DNA of 64,000 nt from Terriglobia bacterium (GTDB lineage: Bacteria > Acidobacteriota > Terriglobia > JAJPHL01), in the NCBI GenBank assembly GCA_021325275.1, contig JAJPHL010000006.1, positions 1-64,000 on the forward strand, given 5' to 3'. Positions 14,282 to 23,506 of the stretch are shown piece by piece. The translations under genes were made by a program, and so were the position numbers. Numbering within the stretch: the stretch's first letter is position 1; every line of letters starts with the position of its first letter. The notes under the pieces are model-generated. The model was not told the DNA's origin and did no database searches. It worked only from the letters and a program-made list of their open reading frames with translations.

Positions 14282-17038
14282 ATGTTCGGACTCTTCCTGC
14301 TGGCCTCCACGCTGTTGTCCGGAAATGCGCTGCCCACAAGTAGTCTTCAGATTCCCCTGGCGTTCACGCCTGCCGCCGACTCGTCGTTTGCCGTTCACTC
14401 AAACGGCGCCGCGATTCGGCTGTCGAAGTCGGGAGTGACGATTCGTCTCCGAGGCGCGCGTGGGCCGATCCGGATGAGTTTTGCCGGCGGTCGCGCGACG
14501 GCGCTTTCCGGCGAAGCGCCATTGCCGGGCGTGACCAATTACTTTATCGGCAACGATCCCAAACGTTGGCGGACGAACGTGCCGAACTTCGCACGCGTCG
14601 CGCAGAAGAGCGTGTATTCCGGCGTGGATGTTGTGTACTACGGAAGCGGCTCGCACCTTGAGTACGACCTCGTTGTAGCGCCGGGCGCGGATCCTTCGGC
14701 GATCCGCTTGCGATTCGACGGCGCGGACCTCGTTTCGATGGCGGGCGATGCCGCGGTAATTCCGGCCGGCGATGCGCGCATTGAAATGCGGATGCCTCGG
14801 ATCTACCAAGCGGACGGCGCCGTCACCGGTCGTTTCATCGCGCGCGGCGACCACGAAATCGGTTTCGAAGTCGGCGCGTACGACAAGACGAAGGTGCTGA
14901 TCCTCGATCCCTACTTCAGCTATTCGACATTTCTCGGCGGGGTCTCATCCGACATTTCACGCGCCATCGCCATCGACGCGACGGGCGCCGTTTACGTCAC
15001 GGGACAAACGTTTTCGCCCGATTTCCCGACGCTTCCGCCGTACGAAGACGAATTCGGCGGCAACGGCAATGTGTTTATCACCAAACTCAATCCCGCGGGA
15101 TCGGCGCTCGTCTACTCCACCATCATCGGCGGGATGAACTCGCAGGGCGGGCTCGGAATCGCCGTCGATTCAGGCGGCAACGCCTACGTGACTGGCGCGA
15201 CCAACTCGCCGAATTTCCCGGTGGTCGGCGCGTTTCAACCAATGATCACTTCCATCGCCAACACCAACAACGGCGTTCTCTCACCCACGCAAGATGCCTT
15301 TGTATTGAAACTGAATTCCGCGGGCAACGCGCTCCTGTACTCAAGTTTCCTCGGCGGCAGCGGAGCGGACACCGGCCGCGCGATCGCGGTGGATGCGGCG
15401 GGCAACGCCTACATCGCGGGCAACACACAGTCGCTCGATTTTCCGGTGGTGAATCCGATTCAGCGCACCAAGGGCGATCAGAACAGTTTTTCGAATGACG
15501 GCTTCATCGCCAAAGTGAATCCATCGGGCAGCGCGCTGGTTTACTCGACGTTTCTCGGCGGCGTGAACGACGATCAGATCGCCGGCCTCGCGATCGACGG
15601 CTCGGGCAACGTCTACGTGACGGGACAAACCAGTTCCATCAACTTTCCCACGACCCCCGGCGCGTATCAAGCGACGCGGCCGGGACTCTCCGGCGGCACC
15701 CACGCGTTTGTGACGAAGGTCAATGCGGCGGGAACGGCGCTCTCGTACTCCTCGTTTCTCGGCGGGTCGGGAACCGATCAAGCCTTCGCGATCACCGCGG
15801 ACGCGTCGGGATCGGCGTATGTCACGGGCTTCAGCAACTCGCGCGATTTTCCGGTGATTCCGTTGCAACAACTCATCGGCACGGCGTTTGCCGTGAAATT
15901 TACGCCCGATGGATCGAATCTCGTTTTCGCGCGCAATTTCGGCGGCAACAATAGCGACAATCCTTCCAGCATTGCGCTCGACTCCTCGTCGAACCTCTAC
16001 GTGGCGGGAACCACCACGTCGAGCAACTTTCCGTTCGTCAACGCGCCGGAAAAACTTTCCGACATTTTCGTGAACGGATCGTTCTTCCAGATCGGATACG
16101 TGATCAAATTCTCGGCCGACGGCTCGACGATCGTGTATTCCACGGCGCTCGGCGGCGGCAGCGACTTTCCGCAAGCCATCGCCGTCGATTCGTCGAACGC
16201 GGCGTACGTCACCGGATACACGAATACCGTGAATTTCCCGACGGTGAACCCGCTTCAGCAGAATTACGGCGGCGGCACCGAAGCGTTCATCACAAAACTC
16301 GCCGACGGATCGCAACCCGCGCCGCAGATCTTCGCGGGCGGCATCGTGAACGCGGCGAGCTATCGCCCGGCGAGCGATCCGAATGGCGCGATCGCCGCGG
16401 GCACGATCGCGGTGATCTTCGGAACGAATCTGGCGCCGGGATCGCGCTACATCAGCATACTGCCGCTCCCCACCACGCTGTTTGACGACACCGTAACGAT
16501 CAACGGAACGCCCGCGCCTTTCTTCTATGTGTCGCCGACACAGATTAATTTGCTCGTGCCATTCACGATCGCGACTGGAAGCGCCACGGTGCAGGTGAAA
16601 CGCGGCGACGGCCAGAGCGCCACGCAAGGTGTGACGGTGTCCGCGGTGTCGCCGGGGATTTTCTTCAACCTGGCGACGGGAACTACGACGCCGGTGGGCG
16701 CGATTTTGCACGCCAAGGATTTTTCCGCCGTCACGCCGACGAATCCCGCCGCGCCGGGCGAATACCTGAGCATTTTCGCGACCGGCCTGGGCGCGCTCAA
16801 CCAAACGGTCGCGACCGGCGCGCTGCCCCCGAGTCCGCCGCCCACGACCCTTGCGACTCCCACCGTCTCGGTCGGGGGCGTTAACGCGCTGGTCAGTTAC
16901 TCCGGTTTGGCCGCTAGACTCGCGGGCGTCTATCAAGTAAATGTGATGATGCCGGCGGGCGTGGCGTCCGGTTTGCAACCGGTCGTGCTGACGATCGGCG
17001 GTGTCCCGGCGAACACGGTGATGATGCAGGCGAGGTAA
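14282..17038 (+). CDS. SBBP-repeat beta-propeller protein with TIGR03437 C-terminal domain
   Basis: 918 residues. ATG 14282 is chosen because AAGGAG at 14271-14276 lies just before it; it opens a signal peptide (MFGLFLLASTLLSGNALP). An N-terminal DUF7948-like domain (NYFIGNDPKRWRTNVPNFA, YSGVDVVYYGSGSHLEYDLV) is followed by at least eight SBBP propeller repeats of about 60 residues with the pattern YSTFLGG, AIAIDATGAVYVTGQT, FPT. The last 240 residues form the acidobacterial TIGR03437 domain (GGIVNAASYRPAS, GEYLSIFATGLG, FSG-like YSGLAARLAGVYQVNVMMPAG). This is a large exported protein of unknown function; a surface adhesive role is only a guess. It is divergent from the PEP-CTERM gene. Confidence 0.9.
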   Translation: MFGLFLLASTLLSGNALPTSSLQIPLAFTPAADSSFAVHSNGAAIRLSKSGVTIRLRGARGPIRMSFAGGRATALSGEAPLPGVTNYFIGNDPKRWRTNVPNFARVAQKSVYSGVDVVYYGSGSHLEYDLVVAPGADPSAIRLRFDGADLVSMAGDAAVIPAGDARIEMRMPRIYQADGAVTGRFIARGDHEIGFEVGAYDKTKVLILDPYFSYSTFLGGVSSDISRAIAIDATGAVYVTGQTFSPDFPTLPPYEDEFGGNGNVFITKLNPAGSALVYSTIIGGMNSQGGLGIAVDSGGNAYVTGATNSPNFPVVGAFQPMITSIANTNNGVLSPTQDAFVLKLNSAGNALLYSSFLGGSGADTGRAIAVDAAGNAYIAGNTQSLDFPVVNPIQRTKGDQNSFSNDGFIAKVNPSGSALVYSTFLGGVNDDQIAGLAIDGSGNVYVTGQTSSINFPTTPGAYQATRPGLSGGTHAFVTKVNAAGTALSYSSFLGGSGTDQAFAITADASGSAYVTGFSNSRDFPVIPLQQLIGTAFAVKFTPDGSNLVFARNFGGNNSDNPSSIALDSSSNLYVAGTTTSSNFPFVNAPEKLSDIFVNGSFFQIGYVIKFSADGSTIVYSTALGGGSDFPQAIAVDSSNAAYVTGYTNTVNFPTVNPLQQNYGGGTEAFITKLADGSQPAPQIFAGGIVNAASYRPASDPNGAIAAGTIAVIFGTNLAPGSRYISILPLPTTLFDDTVTINGTPAPFFYVSPTQINLLVPFTIATGSATVQVKRGDGQSATQGVTVSAVSPGIFFNLATGTTTPVGAILHAKDFSAVTPTNPAAPGEYLSIFATGLGALNQTVATGALPPSPPPTTLATPTVSVGGVNALVSYSGLAARLAGVYQVNVMMPAGVASGLQPVVLTIGGVPANTVMMQAR

Positions 17039-17040
17039 AA

Positions 17041-17138
17041 AGCGAGGCCCGAGCCACGAGGTCCGAGCCCCGAGGCCCGAGTAAGCAAACCACGCCGACT
17101 CGGGCCTCGGTCCTCGCGGCTCGGGCCTTGTTTTTTAC
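17041..17138. terminator. large imperfect hairpin with T-run after the SBBP gene
   Basis: Immediately after the stop, repeated blocks like gaggcccgag and gtccgagccc form one arm and their complements (ccgactcgggcctcggtcctcgcggctcgg, shown here only as the key region 17095-17124) form the other. They can fold into a long stem with about a 14-base loop, followed by cctt and six Ts at 17131-17136. It looks like a Rho-independent terminator built from a repetitive word. Confidence 0.65.
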
Positions 17139-17154
17139 AGATTTTGAAATTTTC

Positions 17155-17183
17155 TTGACACGCCGTCTCGCATGCTCTAAAAA
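17155..17183 (+). promoter_or_regulatory. candidate sigma-70 promoter of the respiratory cluster
   Basis: TTGACA at 17155-17160, a 17-base spacer, then TAAAAA at 17178-17183. It is the best promoter match in the 400-base gap before the Rieske gene. A second TTGACA at 17360-17365 has no convincing -10 box. Confidence 0.55.
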
Positions 17184-17443
17184 TGGTGTCAGACAGGCAG
17201 TTTGAAATGACGGGGTAGTCGTTGGAATGGCGACCGTATAAAAAGTCGGTCTTCATTCTCATGCTCTACTGGTTGCCGTTTCAGGGCTCTCCTTCGGATC
17301 GAAAATCCTGTTGAAAGCTGGGTCGCAAGCCGCGTCCGCGCGGGAACGCCCGAGTTTTGTTGACAAAGGGGCGTTCATTCTGCGAAAGTAGGGCTTTTTA
17401 AGGCCGGGACGGGTGTGTGTCCGGCGACTGGAGTTCAAAGACA
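17184..17443. other. long leader region before the Rieske gene, no gene seen
   Basis: No convincing reading frame with a ribosome site was found on either strand between the candidate promoter and the Rieske start. The region holds a second TTGACA (17360-17365) and a short T-run near 17394-17399. It may be an untranslated leader of about 250 bases or contain a second promoter. No riboswitch class was recognised. Confidence 0.4.
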
Positions 17444-18076
17444 ATGTCGAATCCCGAGGAAACGAAGAATCCTCCAGCGGCCGCGGCGCCAGCCGCTCCA
17501 AAAGCTGCGTCGCCGGCGCCGGCTGCTCCAAAAGCCGCGCCAAAGAATCCCGCCAAGACCACGGCCGCCGCGGCCGGGGGCTCCGGCGGCAGCGATCCGC
17601 TCGACAAGACGCGGCGCCGCATCGTTTGGAGTTGCGTCATCGGCTACCTGGGCGCGAACTTCCTGATGTTCCTGCGCTACTTTTTCCCGCGCGCCTTGTT
17701 CGAACCCAAGACCGTCTTCAAGATCGGCTACCCTTCAGATTTCGCCCTCGGCGTCGACACGAAATTCCAGAAGCAATACCGCATTTGGGTGGTGAAAACG
17801 GCCAGCCGGTTGTTCGTGATCTACGCGCGCTGCGTGCACTTGGGCTGCACGCCCGACTGGAAGCCGGCGGAAAGCAAGTTCAAGTGTCCGTGCCACGGAT
17901 CGGGATACGACAGCGAGGGAATCAACTTTGAAGGACCCGCGCCGCGCCCCATGGATCGCTGCAAAGTGGCGATCGACGCCGACGGACAGATCATCGTCGA
18001 CACCGTGAAATTGTTTCAGTGGCCCAAGGGCGGCACCGACGAGTTCGAGAATGCCGACGCATACATCAAGTTGTAA
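17444..18076 (+). CDS. Rieske 2Fe-2S protein of a cytochrome bc complex
   Basis: 210 residues. An Ala/Pro/Lys-rich cytoplasmic tail (1-50) precedes one membrane anchor (RIVWSCVIGYLGANFLMFLRYFF, about 59-81) and the Rieske domain. Cluster ligands are C130 and H132 in CVHLGC and C148 and H151 in CPCHGSGY; C135 and C150 form the usual disulfide. It should carry electrons from quinol to the c-type cytochrome in the bc complex encoded by the next three genes. ATG 17444 has GGAG upstream; an in-frame GTG at 17417 would only lengthen the tail. The Ala/Pro-rich N-terminal extension is unusual. Confidence 0.93.
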   Translation: MSNPEETKNPPAAAAPAAPKAASPAPAAPKAAPKNPAKTTAAAAGGSGGSDPLDKTRRRIVWSCVIGYLGANFLMFLRYFFPRALFEPKTVFKIGYPSDFALGVDTKFQKQYRIWVVKTASRLFVIYARCVHLGCTPDWKPAESKFKCPCHGSGYDSEGINFEGPAPRPMDRCKVAIDADGQIIVDTVKLFQWPKGGTDEFENADAYIKL

Positions 18077-18078
18077 GT

Positions 18079-18121
18079 TCGGAGTGCTGAGTCCTGAGTG
18101 CTGAGTCCTGAGTGCTGAGTA
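18079..18121. repeat. intergenic gtgctgagtcctga tandem repeat, copy 1
   Basis: Tandem copies of gagtgctgagtcct fill the gap between the Rieske and cytochrome b genes and end at the ribosome site of the latter (AGAGGAG). Related arrays occupy the next two gaps of this operon. Confidence 0.85.
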
Positions 18122-18133
18122 AGAGGAGATTTC

Positions 18134-19060
18134 ATGGCGGAAGAAACAAACGGTAGCGGACAACCGAACGGTAACGGAAACGGGAATGGCAAGAAAGGCC
18201 TTGCCACCTTGATCGAGAAAGCCGTCGCCGACGGCAAGGCGCTGCAGAAGCGCGCGCTCTCCGAAGCCGAAGAGTATAAGGACATCCAGAAGACGCACCT
18301 GTGGAAGTCGGTCTTCCGCGTGAAGCACGACGAGACGCCGCGCTCGCGTTCGTTGAGCGTGCTCACCAACGTCTTCCTGCACCTGCATCCCTCCAAGATC
18401 AATCGCGACGCCGTGCGCTATGGATTCACTTGGGGCATGGGCGGTATCACGTTTTATCTCTTCATCGTGCTCACGTTCACCGGCATTCTGTTGATGTATT
18501 ACTACCATCCGACGAAAGCCGACGCCTTCCGCGACATTCTGTATCTCGAGCACGACGTGCCGTTCGGAAAGTTGCTGCGCAACATGCACCGATGGGGCGC
18601 GCACTTGATGGTGATCACGGTATGGCTGCACATGTTCCGCGTTTTCTTGACGGGATCGTACAAGAAGCCGCGTGAATTCAACTGGGCCGTCGGCGTCATC
18701 TTGATGTTGTTTACGCTGCTGCTCTCGTTCACGGGATACTTGCTGCCCGACGATCAGTTGGGATTCTGGGCGGTCACCGTCGGCACGAACATGGCCCGCG
18801 CGACGCCATTGCTAGGTACCGAAGGTCCTTTAGGTCCGCAGCTCGGCATGACTCCGTTCAACGACGTGCGATTCGCCTTGCTCGGCGGATCGATCGTGGA
18901 TTCAAATGCCTTGTTGCGCGCCTACATTTGGCATTGCATCGCGATTCCGTTCATCGTGGCGATTTTCCTGGCGGTCCACTTCTGGCGTGTGCGTAAGGAC
19001 GGTGGAATATCGGGTCCCGCGCCGGTGGTGTTGGCCGGCGAGGTCAAAGAACTTAAGTGA
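18134..19060 (+). CDS. cytochrome b, N-terminal (b6-like) subunit
   Basis: 308 residues with a Gly/Asn-rich start, an amphipathic region (about 15-95) and the four-helix cytochrome b core. Heme-ligand histidines lie in MHRWGAHLMVITVWLHMFR and in YIWHCIAIP...LAVHFWR. The LTFTGILLMYYY quinol-site helix and TGYLLPDDQLGFWAVTVGTN are also recognisable. It is the membrane half of a quinol:cytochrome c reductase carrying both b hemes; the C-terminal half is a separate gene, as in b6f-type complexes. A strong AGAGGAGA site precedes ATG 18134. Confidence 0.93.
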   Translation: MAEETNGSGQPNGNGNGNGKKGLATLIEKAVADGKALQKRALSEAEEYKDIQKTHLWKSVFRVKHDETPRSRSLSVLTNVFLHLHPSKINRDAVRYGFTWGMGGITFYLFIVLTFTGILLMYYYHPTKADAFRDILYLEHDVPFGKLLRNMHRWGAHLMVITVWLHMFRVFLTGSYKKPREFNWAVGVILMLFTLLLSFTGYLLPDDQLGFWAVTVGTNMARATPLLGTEGPLGPQLGMTPFNDVRFALLGGSIVDSNALLRAYIWHCIAIPFIVAIFLAVHFWRVRKDGGISGPAPVVLAGEVKELK

Positions 19061-19138
19061 AGTCCTGAGTCCTGAGTGCGGAGTCCTGAGTGAAATGCTC
19101 AGACAACTCAGCACTCAGCACTCAGCACTCGGAACTGA
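19061..19138. repeat. intergenic gagtcctgagtgctga repeat, copy 2 with inverted arm
   Basis: Between the two cytochrome b genes, units of gagtcctgag and gagtgcggag are followed after about 10 bases by the complementary cactcagcactcagcact. The RNA could fold into a hairpin just before the downstream ribosome site (GAGG at 19136-19139). Confidence 0.85.
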
Positions 19139-19145
19139 GGATTTT

Positions 19146-20081
19146 ATGGATTGGGGACAACTTTGGCGCATCACCTCGACGCCCGATAACGTGCCGATCG
19201 TCGCGCTGCTCTTCTTGATTCCGTTCTACACCTGGTACGGACTCCGGCAGGCCTTCGCCAACGACAAGCTCATCGAAGAGCTCGAGAAGAATCCCGAGAT
19301 GACCAAGACCCATCACCGCAAGACGCTGCCCTGGAAACCGGGCTGGGCGCAGGAAGTTCACGTGTGGCCGTTCCTGCTGCGCGTGGAATTTCTCGCGGCG
19401 ATCATTGTCACAGTCATCCTGATGGTGTGGTCGATCACGTTGAACGCGCCGTTGGAAGAACCGTCGAATCCTACGCTGACGATGAACCCGTCGAAGGCGC
19501 CTTGGTATTTCTTGGGCTTGCAGGAAATGCTCGTGTACTTCGATCCCTGGATGGCCGGCGTGGTGCTGCCGTCGCTCATCATTGTGGGCATGATGGCCAT
19601 ACCTTATTTCGACACAAATCCGTTGGGAAACGGCTACTACACCTACAAGCAGCGCAAGTTCGCCATTCTCACGTTTTGTTTCGGCTTCCTGGTTCTTTGG
19701 ATTTCCATGATCGTCATAGGTACGTTCATACGAGGGCCCGGATGGGTGTGGTTCTGGCCGGGCCAAACGTGGGATCACAACATAGTGGTGTATCAGCCGA
19801 ACAAGGATTTGCCGGATTTCTTTGGAATCACCAATGCCTGGGGCAAGGCGGTCATCGGTCTGGCGTTCCTGGGCGGATTCGGCGCCGTGACCGGCGGCGC
19901 GATCCACAAGTGGATCATGTCGGATGATTTCAGCAAGAAGGTTTATCAAAAGATGAGCCTCTTGCAATACGCCACGCTGCAGTTTTTTCTGATCACCATG
20001 ATGTTGCTGCCGGTGAAGATGATTCTTCGCCTGACGCTGAACTTCAAGTACATCCTGGTGACTCCGTGGCTCAACCTCTAG
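19146..20081 (+). CDS. cytochrome b C-terminal (subunit IV-like) subunit
   Basis: 311 residues supplying the remaining transmembrane helices of the cytochrome b fold. KAPWYFLGLQEML corresponds to the PEWY quinol-oxidation motif region of subunit IV, here altered to APWY. Hydrophobic segments include FLAAIIVTVILMVWSITL, VVLPSLIIVGMMAIPYF, FCFGFLVLWISMIVIGTF and a longer C-terminal pair. Extra C-terminal helices make it longer than plant subunit IV and resemble the bc complexes of Planctomycetes and Acidobacteriota. ATG 19146 has GAGG upstream; the reading frame stays open further upstream but runs into the previous gene. Confidence 0.88.
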   Translation: MDWGQLWRITSTPDNVPIVALLFLIPFYTWYGLRQAFANDKLIEELEKNPEMTKTHHRKTLPWKPGWAQEVHVWPFLLRVEFLAAIIVTVILMVWSITLNAPLEEPSNPTLTMNPSKAPWYFLGLQEMLVYFDPWMAGVVLPSLIIVGMMAIPYFDTNPLGNGYYTYKQRKFAILTFCFGFLVLWISMIVIGTFIRGPGWVWFWPGQTWDHNIVVYQPNKDLPDFFGITNAWGKAVIGLAFLGGFGAVTGGAIHKWIMSDDFSKKVYQKMSLLQYATLQFFLITMMLLPVKMILRLTLNFKYILVTPWLNL

Positions 20082-20264
20082 GAAGTGCTGAGTGCTGAGT
20101 CCTGAGTGCTGAGTGAAGACGTGAGTGCGGAGTGGAGAAGTGCTGAGTCCTGAGTGCTGAGTCCTGAGTAAAGACGTGAGTGCGGAGTGGAGCATTGAGT
20201 CCTGAGTGTTGAGTTGGAGTGCTGGTTTTTCTCAGCACTCAGGACTCAGCACTCAGCACTAAGG
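20082..20264. repeat. intergenic gtgctgagtcctgagt repeat, copy 3, longest array
   Basis: About 180 bases of gagtgctgagtcct units interleaved with two copies of a longer unit gacgtgagtgcggagtggag (about 20115 and 20173), ending in an inverted block, ctcagcactcaggactcagc, after a T-run. The inverted block pairs with the direct units, giving alternative hairpins before the GAGGAGG ribosome site of the octaheme cytochrome gene. Confidence 0.88.
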
Positions 20265-20280
20265 TTGTTGAGGAGGAACG

Positions 20281-23200
20281 GTGCCTGAGGAAACACGCCC
20301 CGACGTTGGAAACGAGTCCGAACGGGACCCCATTACCGGATCGTCGCTGAGCTTTCCGTACATGATCTCAGCGGTCCTGCTGATGGCGTCGCTCGGCTGG
20401 GCCTTGTACGACGAATACTACGCGACGCGTCCGTGGAAAGACTACCAGCATCGCTTCGTGGCCGTCTATTCGAGCTGGCTGAAGAAGAATCTTCCCAAGC
20501 AAGACTCCGCGGAGAAGGCCGTCAAGAACTCGGACACTTACAAGAAACTCCAAGCCGCGCTCGACGCCGCCGACAAAGCGGCCGGCCCGGATTTCGATCG
20601 CATCAACAAAGAGCTTGCGCTGCTGGCTACGCGCAAGAGCGTGGTGGACGATTGGTTCCAATCGCGGCGCGGTGAATTGGGCGCCAAAGTCTACGACATG
20701 GAGAATGCCGGCAGCCAGTCGAGCCACGATTCGCAGGCCGCCGCGATCCAGAAATTCAAGGACGAAATTCTTACCAAAACCGTTCCGCTCGAAAACGGGC
20801 AAGGCGAAGAAAAACTCAGCTACAACTACGATCAGATGGAGAAGGAGTACAACCGCCTGAAGGACCGCAAGAACGATTTGCTGTCGCAGCAGGCGGCGTT
20901 GCTGCGTCCGTCGTCGGAAGCGCGCAAGAGGCGCGACGATTACATGGCCGACCAACTGGTCGGGCTCACGCGCCAGCAGATGCAAGGCTTGATCGACAAG
21001 ATGGACCACTTCGATTTCGACATCAAGCAGATCAACGTGCCGGAAGGCAACTTGGTCGATCGCTGCGAGTCGTGCCACGTGGGCACGCGCGAGCCGGTGG
21101 TTCTGACGCGCCGCGACGTGGGTCCGCTTTCGAAAGACGGAAAATCCGGCGTGGAAGACGGCAGCCGCGCGTTCACCACGCACCCCAATCTGGAATTGCT
21201 GAAGATTCACAATCCCGACCGCTTTGGTTGCTCGCCGTGCCACGGCGGCAACGGGCGCGCGACTTCGTCGGTGGAAAAAGCGCACGGTAAGAACGAACAT
21301 TGGCTCTACCCGATGTATTCGCCGGCGAATCGCGAAGCGGGTTGCAATCAGTGCCACTCCTCGGATCTCGTCGTGCGTTTGGCGCCGACACTTTCCGGCG
21401 GCAAGGAATTGTTCCGCTGGCGCGGTTGCATGGGCTGCCATCGCATGGAAGGCTTTGACGCGGAGCCCGAACGTCTCTTCAACATCACCCAGCAGATCAA
21501 GGCGCTCGAAACCGACAAGGCCGACGCCTTCCGCAACGCGTCGCGCATGGAAAAGCAAGCGGACTCGATGTCGGGCAACGCCGCCGCCAAGATGAATCAG
21601 ACGGCGCAGAACATGCGCGTCTCGATGTCGCGCGTCGATTCGCGGATCGAAGAACTCGACACCGAGTCGAAGAACTTGCTGCAGGAACTCAAGAAGGTCG
21701 GACCGAGTTTGAAGGAAGTACGGATGAAGCTGCGCAAGGAATGGATTCCGGTGTGGATCGAGAATCCGCAGCACTTCCGTCCCGGCGCGAAAATGCCGAC
21801 GTTCCGCCTGGAGCCCGACGAGGTCAAGGCGATTTCCGCGTTCATCTGGCAATCCGGCGTGCAAGGCCCCATGGACAACGCCACGGGCGGCGATCCCGCG
21901 CACGGCAAGGATTTGTTCGAGACGCGCGGCTGCATGGCCTGTCACTCGATGGGCGAGGATGCCGACAAAGTCGGCGGATACTTCGCCGCGAACCTGACGC
22001 GCGAAGGCGAAAAGACCAACATCAATTATCTGGTCCGCTGGATTCACAATCCGCGCCAGCGCACGTTGCCGTATTCGCCCACGCTGCATCGCGACATCAC
22101 GCCCGCCGATTACCAGGCCAAGAACATGCCGTTCGTTTTCGACTTGGATCACACCAAGTCGCCGGTGGATGGTCACGAAATGCAAGTGGAGCAGCAGACC
22201 ATCATGCCGAACCTTCGCCTGAACATGGGCGAAGTGCGCGACATCGCCGCGTACTTGATGACCAAGAAGCGTCCCGATGCCGAAACGGCGAAGATCTACA
22301 AGGACGCGTCCTATATGGACGATCCCAAGCTGAAAGCTCAGGGCTTGAAGCTGGTTCGCAACTACGGTTGCGCCGGATGTCACGAAATCGCCGGCATGGA
22401 AGACGAATCGCGCATCGGTACCGAACTGACCAACGAAGGTTCCAAGCCGATCGAGCGCCTGGACTTCGCGCTGCTCACACGCGACGCCGAAGACGGCGTG
22501 GAAGTGCTTGGACCCAACAAGGGCAAAGACGTCGCGCCTTGGTACAGTCAGAAGGGCTTCTTCGAGCGCAAACTCGCCGAGCCAAATCTTTTCGACCAAG
22601 GCAAAACGAAGACGCATCTTGAGCAGTTGAAGATGCCGAATTTCAATCTCGATAAGACCGATATCCGGCAACTCACGACGTTCTTGTTGGGATCGGTCGA
22701 TCCCACCATGCCGCCGTCTTTCTTCTACAAGCCCGCCGATCAGCGTCACGACATCCAAGAAGGCTGGTGGATCATCAAGAAGTACAACTGCCAGGGATGT
22801 CACGTGGTGGAAATCGGGCAGCATTCCATCCTGATGGATTTGCCGAAGTATCAGGATCCCGACTGGAAGGAACAACTGCCGCCGATGATCACCAACGAAG
22901 GCGCGCGCGTGTCGCCCGATTGGTTGGTGCGCTTCCTGAAGAATCCGTCGCTCGCCGCGGGCCACGGCGAAGCGGAAAACGACAAGGATGGCGTGCGTTC
23001 GTACCTGAAGGTCCGCATGCCGACCTTCTATTTATCGGACAACGAAGTGCGGAAACTGGTGCGCTTCTTCGCCGCCGTGTCGTATCAACCCGAGCCGTAC
23101 ATTCAGGCCAAGGTGGAACCGCTCACGCCGGCCGAGCAGGCGATGGCGCGCGCGCTGTTTACGTCGAAGGAAGCGCCGTGCTTGAAGTGCCACGCCACCG

Positions 23201-23502
23201 GGGTTCCGGCGCACGACGCGAAGGCGACCGCACCGAATTTTCTGCTGGCGAAAGAACGCTTGAAGCCCGGTTGGACCGATCGCTGGCTGCTGAATCCCGC
23301 GCTGATTTCGCCGGGGACGTCGATGCCTTCGGGATTGTTCAAGCGCGAGGGAGACCGATGGGTCTTCAACGGACAAACGCCACCGAGTTTCAACGGCTAC
23401 ACCGGCGATCACGCCGAATTGCTGGTGCGCTACATGTTCACGCTCACCCCCGACGAGCAGCGGCGTCTGGTGGGCGCGGGTGGCGGCGGAGGGACGCGTT
23501 AA
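20281..23502 (+). CDS. octaheme c-type cytochrome of the bc complex
   Basis: 1073 residues with one N-terminal membrane anchor (about 22-42, SFPYMISAVLLMASLGWALY), a coiled-coil-rich segment (50-240), then eight CxxCH heme sites: C262, C317, C355, C383, C551, C697, C837 and C967. Sites 5 to 8 sit in cytochrome-c-like domains of about 140 residues with distal-Met-like KMPTFRL, IMPNLRL, KMPNFNL and RMPTFYL motifs. It lies after the split cytochrome b genes and probably replaces cytochrome c1 as electron acceptor, wiring quinol oxidation to the oxidase. GTG 20281 follows GAGGAGG. No CxxCK site was seen, so nitrite-reductase-type chemistry is unlikely. Confidence 0.9.
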   Translation: MPEETRPDVGNESERDPITGSSLSFPYMISAVLLMASLGWALYDEYYATRPWKDYQHRFVAVYSSWLKKNLPKQDSAEKAVKNSDTYKKLQAALDAADKAAGPDFDRINKELALLATRKSVVDDWFQSRRGELGAKVYDMENAGSQSSHDSQAAAIQKFKDEILTKTVPLENGQGEEKLSYNYDQMEKEYNRLKDRKNDLLSQQAALLRPSSEARKRRDDYMADQLVGLTRQQMQGLIDKMDHFDFDIKQINVPEGNLVDRCESCHVGTREPVVLTRRDVGPLSKDGKSGVEDGSRAFTTHPNLELLKIHNPDRFGCSPCHGGNGRATSSVEKAHGKNEHWLYPMYSPANREAGCNQCHSSDLVVRLAPTLSGGKELFRWRGCMGCHRMEGFDAEPERLFNITQQIKALETDKADAFRNASRMEKQADSMSGNAAAKMNQTAQNMRVSMSRVDSRIEELDTESKNLLQELKKVGPSLKEVRMKLRKEWIPVWIENPQHFRPGAKMPTFRLEPDEVKAISAFIWQSGVQGPMDNATGGDPAHGKDLFETRGCMACHSMGEDADKVGGYFAANLTREGEKTNINYLVRWIHNPRQRTLPYSPTLHRDITPADYQAKNMPFVFDLDHTKSPVDGHEMQVEQQTIMPNLRLNMGEVRDIAAYLMTKKRPDAETAKIYKDASYMDDPKLKAQGLKLVRNYGCAGCHEIAGMEDESRIGTELTNEGSKPIERLDFALLTRDAEDGVEVLGPNKGKDVAPWYSQKGFFERKLAEPNLFDQGKTKTHLEQLKMPNFNLDKTDIRQLTTFLLGSVDPTMPPSFFYKPADQRHDIQEGWWIIKKYNCQGCHVVEIGQHSILMDLPKYQDPDWKEQLPPMITNEGARVSPDWLVRFLKNPSLAAGHGEAENDKDGVRSYLKVRMPTFYLSDNEVRKLVRFFAAVSYQPEPYIQAKVEPLTPAEQAMARALFTSKEAPCLKCHATGVPAHDAKATAPNFLLAKERLKPGWTDRWLLNPALISPGTSMPSGLFKREGDRWVFNGQTPPSFNGYTGDHAELLVRYMFTLTPDEQRRLVGAGGGGGTR

Positions 23503-23506
23503 ACAT

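Noticed and set aside
17360-17390. Second promoter before the Rieske gene
   Set aside because: TTGACA is perfect, but no acceptable -10 box lies 16-19 bases downstream.
18079-20264. Repeat arrays as insertion sequences
   Set aside because: No transposase, no terminal inverted repeats of IS type and no target duplication is seen. They are short tandem or hairpin words.
20368-22965. 865-codon open frame on the minus strand
   Set aside because: It is antisense to the octaheme cytochrome gene, has no recognisable domain and comes from the GC-rich codon bias of the real gene. Other long antisense frames (15341-16978, 8247-9428) were rejected for the same reason.
20281-23502. Octaheme protein as a nitrite or hydroxylamine reductase
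   Set aside because: No CxxCK heme site or catalytic pattern of those enzymes, and the gene is embedded in a bc complex operon.
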